Shown in pieces: positions 6,739 to 10,601 of a stretch of DNA of 10,601 nt. The stretch covers positions 1-10,601 of the forward strand of contig CATISE010000018.1 in NCBI GenBank assembly GCA_949538655.1, read 5' to 3'. The translations under genes were made by a program, and so were the position numbers. Below the pieces are notes generated by a model. That model saw only the letters and a program-made list of their open reading frames with translations, had not been told where the DNA came from and searched no databases. The stretch comes from Marine Group II euryarchaeote MED-G33 (GTDB lineage: Archaea > Thermoplasmatota > Poseidoniia > Poseidoniales > Thalassarchaeaceae). Numbering within the stretch: the stretch's first letter is position 1; the number at the start of each line of letters is the position of its first letter.

Positions 6739-8199
6739 ATGGACACAAATATCGCATATGGATTGATGCTTGCAACGCTTGGTTTCTTCGGCTATGTCGG
6801 ATACCAAGCGGCGACTGAAAAAGAACTTGATACCGATGAATATCTATCGGCCAGAGGCACGCAGAGTTGGCAGAGAATTGGACTCAGCCTATTTGCCTCT
6901 GGCATGGGAATTTGGATTCTCTTCGGTCCAAGTGAAGTTGGGTATTGGGGAGGATTCTGGGATGTTGTCGGATACGCAGTTTCTGCTTCGACCCCGTTCT
7001 TGCTGCTCGCCTACGTGGGTCCAATGGTACGTGAAAAACTACCAGATGGTGTGACCTTGGCAGATTATGTGCGTATGAGAATCGGTCGGCCGATGCAAAT
7101 CTATGTTGGCATCATTTCTGTGGCCTACATGTTTACGTTTTTATTTGCAGAATTCACTGCAATCGGTAAAGCCATGTACGTTCTTTCCGACATGGATCCA
7201 ATCATCCCTATGCTTGCGGTTGGAGTCGTCACAGCAGGATATACCGCATATGGTGGATTGCCAGCCTCACTTAGAACAGACCGGATTCAGGCATGGGTCG
7301 TACTTTGGCTTGTGGTCGCCCTCCTGCTAATCTTGTTTGCAGGAGACATCGGTTCTTTGATTTCAGATGCAAAAGCATACAATCCCGAAGGGGATCTTGA
7401 TTGGAGCATTGGAAGCATGTCATACATGGATTCGTTCAAATCTGGCTTGGCACTTGTTGTTGCCATTACCGCTGCTGAAATGTTCTCACAAGGCAATTGG
7501 CAAAGAGCCTGGGCTTCAGAAAATGAAGAGGCACTCAAGAAAGGATCCCTTCTTGCTGCAGCACTTGTCCTTCCACTCGTATTCATCATGGGCGTTTTGG
7601 GTACTGTCGCAGCAGCAAAAGGTGCAGCATCCGACCCATCTGCAGCCTTCTTCATACTCTTGGAAGATGTGCATATATTGGTGATTGCTGGCTTTGTTGT
7701 GCTTGGGATTGCATTGGTTTGTTCAAGTGTGGATACTCTACAAAATGCGGTCTCCGCTTCGATTAACCGAGACCTTGCGGATGGAAAAATGGATTTGAAA
7801 CAGGCACGTATCGTGACTATAGCCATGATCCCATTGGCAATTTATCTTGCAACAGGGCCGACAATTGTTGGTTTTACGTTTGATGCGTACAGCGTATTTG
7901 GGATTTTTCTGTTTGCAGATTTATTGGCCGCAGCGACTGTTCTGCCAGTCTTACTGACTCTTTGGGAGCGAATCGATTCAAGGGCATCTTTGGCGGGTGC
8001 TGTCTGCGGGTTGCTCTCGGTCGTTGTTTACGGCATCTACACTGCAGATTTGAGTACGGGCATCGACTACCTCACATCTCCAACCAATGAATTTGGCTTG
8101 GCCAATCTTGAGGTCTTTCTCTCAGCCCTAATCGGCTCCGGACTTGTGACCATCACTGGATCAGAAATACTCATTCGAAGCGAATCGACCGTAGAGTAA
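6739..8199 (+). CDS. Sodium:solute symporter under TPP riboswitch control; predicted thiamine-precursor transporter (ThiV-like)
   Basis: The protein has 486 residues and about 13 hydrophobic segments, the usual size and topology of the solute:sodium symporter family (SSS, LeuT fold). Visible family signatures are LADYVRMRIG (107-116), GYTAYGGLPASLRTDRIQ (167-184), the QGNWQRAWAS segment (251-260) and CSSVDTLQNAVSASINRD (328-345). Ser329/Ser330 align with the Na2-site Ser-Thr of PutP. The adjacent pruA could suggest proline, but the TPP riboswitch covering the ribosome binding site points to vitamin B1 supply. SSS transporters under THI elements are known in marine bacteria (ThiV of SAR11, linked to the pyrimidine precursor HMP) and in some marine algae. 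Import of HMP, thiamine or a related pyrimidine is therefore the best prediction, driven by the sodium gradient in seawater. The exact substrate cannot be read from the sequence. The gene ends 62 bases before the next gene and may form a single-gene unit. Confidence 0.9.
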   Translation: MDTNIAYGLMLATLGFFGYVGYQAATEKELDTDEYLSARGTQSWQRIGLSLFASGMGIWILFGPSEVGYWGGFWDVVGYAVSASTPFLLLAYVGPMVREKLPDGVTLADYVRMRIGRPMQIYVGIISVAYMFTFLFAEFTAIGKAMYVLSDMDPIIPMLAVGVVTAGYTAYGGLPASLRTDRIQAWVVLWLVVALLLILFAGDIGSLISDAKAYNPEGDLDWSIGSMSYMDSFKSGLALVVAITAAEMFSQGNWQRAWASENEEALKKGSLLAAALVLPLVFIMGVLGTVAAAKGAASDPSAAFFILLEDVHILVIAGFVVLGIALVCSSVDTLQNAVSASINRDLADGKMDLKQARIVTIAMIPLAIYLATGPTIVGFTFDAYSVFGIFLFADLLAAATVLPVLLTLWERIDSRASLAGAVCGLLSVVVYGIYTADLSTGIDYLTSPTNEFGLANLEVFLSALIGSGLVTITGSEILIRSESTVE

Positions 8200-8229
8200 T
8201 CCCGGAGCATAGGGGGGAAGGAATCAAGA

Positions 8230-8265
8230 ATGAACAGGGGAACCACCCTATGGGTGGATGTATGA
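8230..8265 (+). CDS. Possible 11-codon upstream ORF overlapping the next start (ATGA)
   Basis: An ATG at 8230, preceded by the purine-rich GGGGGGAAGGAA (8212-8223), opens a frame for MNRGTTLWVDV and ends at TGA 8263-8265. That stop overlaps the ATG of the next gene at 8262 as ATGA, a typical translational-coupling arrangement. The frame runs through the hairpin at 8243-8257, so ribosomes translating it would melt that structure. This is seen directly in the sequence, but an 11-codon frame can easily arise by chance. Confidence 0.3.
   Translation: MNRGTTLWVDV
8243..8257 (+). promoter_or_regulatory. Hairpin before the helical-protein gene
   Basis: CCACCC-TAT-GGGTGG is a perfect 6-bp stem with a 3-base loop. 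It ends four bases before the ATG at 8262. An alternative in-frame ATG at 8250 lies in the loop and right arm; it would add MGGC to the protein. The placement mirrors the minus-strand palindromes at 49-66 and 3743-3761, although the arm sequence differs (CCACCC rather than ACGCCC). No U-tract follows, so it is not an obvious terminator for the symporter gene. Confidence 0.45.
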
Positions 8266-8780
8266 CAATTGGCAATCCTGCGGATACTTTGACCTATGTT
8301 CGGGCCATCGGTTTGATTGTGGGTGGATACAGTGCATATCAGCGTGATAAGCGCCGTGAAACCGACATTGCGGTCAAAGAGGAAATCCTCCGTTGTGCTG
8401 ACCGTGTTCGAAACCATGTTGAGAATGTTCACGATGATGCCTACCGTGATGGCAACGTCAGACTTGCAAAAGCCTGCCAATCGACCATCGAAGAAATCGA
8501 TGCACTTCGAAATGATGTCAACCTTGGTGAAACCGGTGGAGAGCATCCGTTTTTCAGTAAACAAATCACCACTTCAAAGAAGGTGCTTGGCAAGCTCATC
8601 AAGCACGACCATGAAACTCTGACCCTCTTGGTCAAGGCTGTGAATCGCAGCAATGACTTGGAAAAAGCCGCCGCTGAAGAAGGCGATGTGATGAAGGCTG
8701 TTCGAGAAACTCGGCAATTGGTCAGCAGTGTCCGGGGACATTTTAGCGAGCGAAGAGCAGTCCTCAAAGGAATCCAATAG
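8262..8780 (+). CDS. Hypothetical helical protein, first gene of the SPFH cassette
   Basis: I do not recognise this 172-residue protein. The N-terminus has a short hydrophobic stretch (about 12-24, YVRAIGLIVGGYS), too short and weak for a certain transmembrane helix but able to act as a membrane-dipping or amphipathic anchor. The rest is predicted to be almost entirely charged alpha helix (about 30-90 and 100-170), with regularly spaced hydrophobic residues suggesting a helical bundle or coiled coil. I see no catalytic motif and only two cysteines (45 and 72). The start could be ATG 8262 or ATG 8250; I chose 8262 because 8250 is inside a hairpin and 8262 overlaps a short upstream frame as ATGA. 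The stop is 11 bases before the SPFH gene, so co-transcription, and possibly interaction of the products, is likely. Confidence 0.8.
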   Translation: MTIGNPADTLTYVRAIGLIVGGYSAYQRDKRRETDIAVKEEILRCADRVRNHVENVHDDAYRDGNVRLAKACQSTIEEIDALRNDVNLGETGGEHPFFSKQITTSKKVLGKLIKHDHETLTLLVKAVNRSNDLEKAAAEEGDVMKAVRETRQLVSSVRGHFSERRAVLKGIQ

Positions 8781-8791
8781 GAAGTGAAAAA

Positions 8792-9997
8792 ATGGCGAGT
8801 CATCGATGGCGAGATAGTCCAGAAGTAATTGCAAGAATGGTCAATACCGGATCACTTGGTTCTTGGTCGACGAAAAATATCGTCCTGAAACCCAACGAAA
8901 CATGCGTCATTATGGCTGACGGGAAAATCCAAGATATCCTCTCAGAAACCGTACTGAAAGACTATGTCGGTGGATTTACACGCTGGCTCGGAAGTAAAAT
9001 TGGTGTTGGATCAAGTGATCACAAGATGATTTTTGCAATGACGGGACCTTTCGATTTACTGTTCAAAATGGAAGGTGCAACAGCAGATGGTGGCAAAGTC
9101 AACGGCATGCTAAACATGCGACTTCAAATTCAGCGAGATGACGTTCCTAAACTATTGAACATCTTTACGAGCAGTGGCCGAGAACTCAATCGTGGATTTT
9201 TTGTGAAAATGTATGAGCAGGAAATCATGAGTCGGGTGGTCATCCCTCTGCTCTCCAAACAATCGGATATTAATGCGGTTCGTAGTTCGGACTTTGCTGA
9301 TTTACTTGAGATGGCAGTCCGTGCAGAAATGCGCGGATCCTTTGACCAGTATGGTATCACCATGCTACGTGCATTTGCAGTCGTCAATGAAACCGACTTG
9401 GAGAAATTGCAATCTTATACTCAGCAAACCAATGTTATGGCAGCGCGAGCAGATGTGGTGAATGAAACCGCACTAGCTGCCATCGACCGCCAACAGAGTT
9501 TGACACTCGCCCGCATCGAAGCAGAGGCAAATGTTGCCAAGGCCCAAGCCCGTGGTCAAGTTGAAGCTGCGCTAGAAAGTGAACTTCTTGAATTGCGAAA
9601 GCAGGAGGCAGAATGGGCTGCCGAGCGCCAGGACTTATCCGAAAGACAAGACATTGAATTGGATGGTAAGCAGCGAAAAATGGACATCGCCATGAGTGCA
9701 TTTGAGCAGGTACAAGCCGCCAAGCGAGCGCGGATGGAGCAACAATCTGACGCCGAACTGACTCGACAGCAGAATACGGATGAAATCCAACGCGAAATGA
9801 TGAAAATGGCTGCAGAAAGCGGGGCACTAACCCCTGAAGTTATGCAGACTTTCCTTGAGCAACAATCCGCTCAGAAAGGACAAGGAAATCCGCCACCAGT
9901 CCCCCAAGAAACGGGACCAATCGCAACATGTGGCCAATGTGGTGAGCAAATCCAATTGGGATGGAAAGTCTGTCCTCACTGCGGAATTTCACTTTAG
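8792..9997 (+). CDS. SPFH/Band 7 domain protein with coiled coil and C-terminal zinc ribbon
   Basis: The protein has 401 residues. Residues about 25-200 look like an SPFH (stomatin/prohibitin/flotillin/HflK) domain: a beta-rich first part with VLKPNETCVIMADGKI (31-46), then the helical half ending in an 'F-D-Q-Y-G-I-T-M-L-R-A-F-A-V-V' segment (184-198), similar to the 'x-x-x-G-I-x-v-x-x-v-x-i' that ends Band 7 domains. Residues about 205-345 are a long Gln/Glu/Ala-rich coiled coil. The C-terminus has a zinc ribbon with CGQC (380-383) and CPHC (394-397). There is no N-terminal transmembrane helix, so it is a cytosolic or peripheral membrane protein. The architecture resembles Bacillus YdjI-type SPFH/zinc-ribbon proteins annotated 'virion core protein-like', whose role is unclear but linked to membrane organisation or envelope stress. 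A spacer of 11 bases containing GGAAGTG precedes the ATG. Domain calls are by eye; exact function is unknown. Confidence 0.87.
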   Translation: MASHRWRDSPEVIARMVNTGSLGSWSTKNIVLKPNETCVIMADGKIQDILSETVLKDYVGGFTRWLGSKIGVGSSDHKMIFAMTGPFDLLFKMEGATADGGKVNGMLNMRLQIQRDDVPKLLNIFTSSGRELNRGFFVKMYEQEIMSRVVIPLLSKQSDINAVRSSDFADLLEMAVRAEMRGSFDQYGITMLRAFAVVNETDLEKLQSYTQQTNVMAARADVVNETALAAIDRQQSLTLARIEAEANVAKAQARGQVEAALESELLELRKQEAEWAAERQDLSERQDIELDGKQRKMDIAMSAFEQVQAAKRARMEQQSDAELTRQQNTDEIQREMMKMAAESGALTPEVMQTFLEQQSAQKGQGNPPPVPQETGPIATCGQCGEQIQLGWKVCPHCGISL

Positions 9998-10008
9998 GAG
10001 GATTCTAC

Positions 10009-10601
10009 ATGGCCGTAGGAAGTAATCGAATTGCAGTGGGTTGGACCTTGGCTGTCATTTGCTGGATTTTTGCGATCGCGATGTTGATCGTGCCCACAGA
10101 TTCAGGGAATGGTATTGATTCGGATGGAGATGGTGTGGATGACAATTGTGACGAAGATCCGTTTGATGATTTTTGGTCAGATAATACATGTGATGACACA
10201 GCCGGTGCAATTGGTGGATTCGGGTGTTGCTGTCTGGTAGGATTCGCATTCTTGGGCCTTGTCGATTCTGGAAAAAAAGCGAGAACTGCAGCCCAAACTC
10301 AAGTGATCTACATCCCTCAACAACCGGTTCAACAAGTTGTGCATCAAACCTACATTCAACAACAGACCCCTGTGGTTCAGCAACAACCGGTCCCAGCAGC
10401 ACCTGCTGCTCCAACTAAAACATCGGCACATTGGGCCATGGAAGCCCGAAACTTTGAGGTGGCACTCAATTGGGATAAAGCGGCAGATTCGTATGAAAAA
10501 GCTGGACTTTTCGAAGAGGCTGGAAGAGTACGGAAGGTCCAGATGGAAAAGAGTGGCGCGGGCGTCAACATCCATGTAAAATCTGGAGACACTTACCATG
10601 A
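10009..10601 (+). CDS. Partial CDS: two-helix membrane protein with Asp-rich outer loop and TPR-like helical segment
   Basis: The frame is open from the ATG at 10009 to the window edge (197 complete codons). AGGAGGA, overlapping the previous stop codon, is a strong ribosome binding site, and the gap is only 11 bases, so it belongs to the SPFH operon. Two transmembrane helices lie at about 8-28 and 65-85, enclosing a loop with DSDGDGVDDNCDEDPFDD (37-54), one TSP3-like calcium-binding unit probably facing outside. A CCC cluster (73-75) sits inside the second helix. A Gln/Pro/Val-rich linker (about 96-132) follows, then AHWAMEARNFEVALNW and a DKAADSYEKAGLFEEAGRVR segment (156-175), which resembles a TPR-like helical hairpin. 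The last visible residues are VNIHVKSGDTYH. The tail should be cytoplasmic, where it could meet the SPFH protein. I do not recognise a named family. Confidence 0.82.
   Translation, partial: MAVGSNRIAVGWTLAVICWIFAIAMLIVPTDSGNGIDSDGDGVDDNCDEDPFDDFWSDNTCDDTAGAIGGFGCCCLVGFAFLGLVDSGKKARTAAQTQVIYIPQQPVQQVVHQTYIQQQTPVVQQQPVPAAPAAPTKTSAHWAMEARNFEVALNWDKAADSYEKAGLFEEAGRVRKVQMEKSGAGVNIHVKSGDTYH

Noticed and set aside
7287..7826. 179-codon open frame on the minus strand inside the symporter gene
   Set aside because: It is fully antisense to an intact, recognisable membrane protein gene. The Ser/Ala-rich translation is what antisense to hydrophobic codons gives.
6739..8199. Symporter as a PutP-type proline permease because it follows pruA
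   Set aside because: The TPP riboswitch between the two genes covers the symporter's ribosome binding site. That is stronger evidence of substrate class than adjacency to a proline-pathway gene.

Overview
The window looks like a chromosomal segment from a marine planktonic archaeon, most likely Marine Group II (Candidatus Poseidoniales, Thermoplasmatota). This is inference. It rests on a very long secreted beta-propeller/thrombospondin-type-3 protein with a single C-terminal membrane anchor, a second small membrane protein with the same kind of Asp-rich loop, the Trp-rich cytoplasmic tail, and a compact layout with purine-rich ribosome binding sites. No rRNA, tRNA or informational marker gene is present to settle the taxonomy, and a bacterial origin is not formally excluded.

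Left half, minus strand (read right to left): gcvT, the aminomethyltransferase of the glycine cleavage system (4903 to 3779); a 1211-residue membrane-anchored surface protein (3740 to 105) with a signal peptide, a propeller-like domain, about 540 residues of Asp-rich calcium-binding-type repeats, a transmembrane helix and a short cytoplasmic tail; and the first 15 codons of another gene leaving the window (46 to 1). Both junctions in this run hold a perfect inverted repeat of the form ACGCCC-loop-GGGCGT ending two bases before the next ATG. Related half-sites, GTCACGCC and GGCGTGAC, lie in the gap between gcvT and the divergent gene to its right.

Middle, plus strand: an ALDH4-type delta-1-pyrroline-5-carboxylate dehydrogenase (4999-6621), which makes glutamate from the proline and ornithine degradation intermediate. 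It is followed by a clear thiamine pyrophosphate (TPP) riboswitch aptamer (about 6643-6733) whose last conserved bases are the Shine-Dalgarno sequence of the next gene. That gene is a sodium:solute symporter (6739-8199). The riboswitch makes it a predicted importer of thiamine or a thiamine precursor (ThiV-like), not the proline symporter that its neighbour would suggest.

Right end, plus strand: a tight three-gene run of unknown function. It contains a 172-residue helical protein (8262-8780), an SPFH/Band 7 protein with a long coiled coil and a C-terminal zinc ribbon (8792-9997), and a two-helix membrane protein with an Asp-rich outer loop, a Gln/Pro-rich linker and a TPR-like helical segment (10009 to beyond the window end). 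A short hairpin and an 11-codon reading frame precede the run. Together they look like a membrane-associated scaffold or stress module. The last protein shares its Asp-rich loop, and possibly a C-terminal beta motif, with the large surface protein at the left.

Most notable are the TPP riboswitch with an apparently missing P1 stem, the recurrent palindromes at start codons, and the uncharacterised SPFH cassette.
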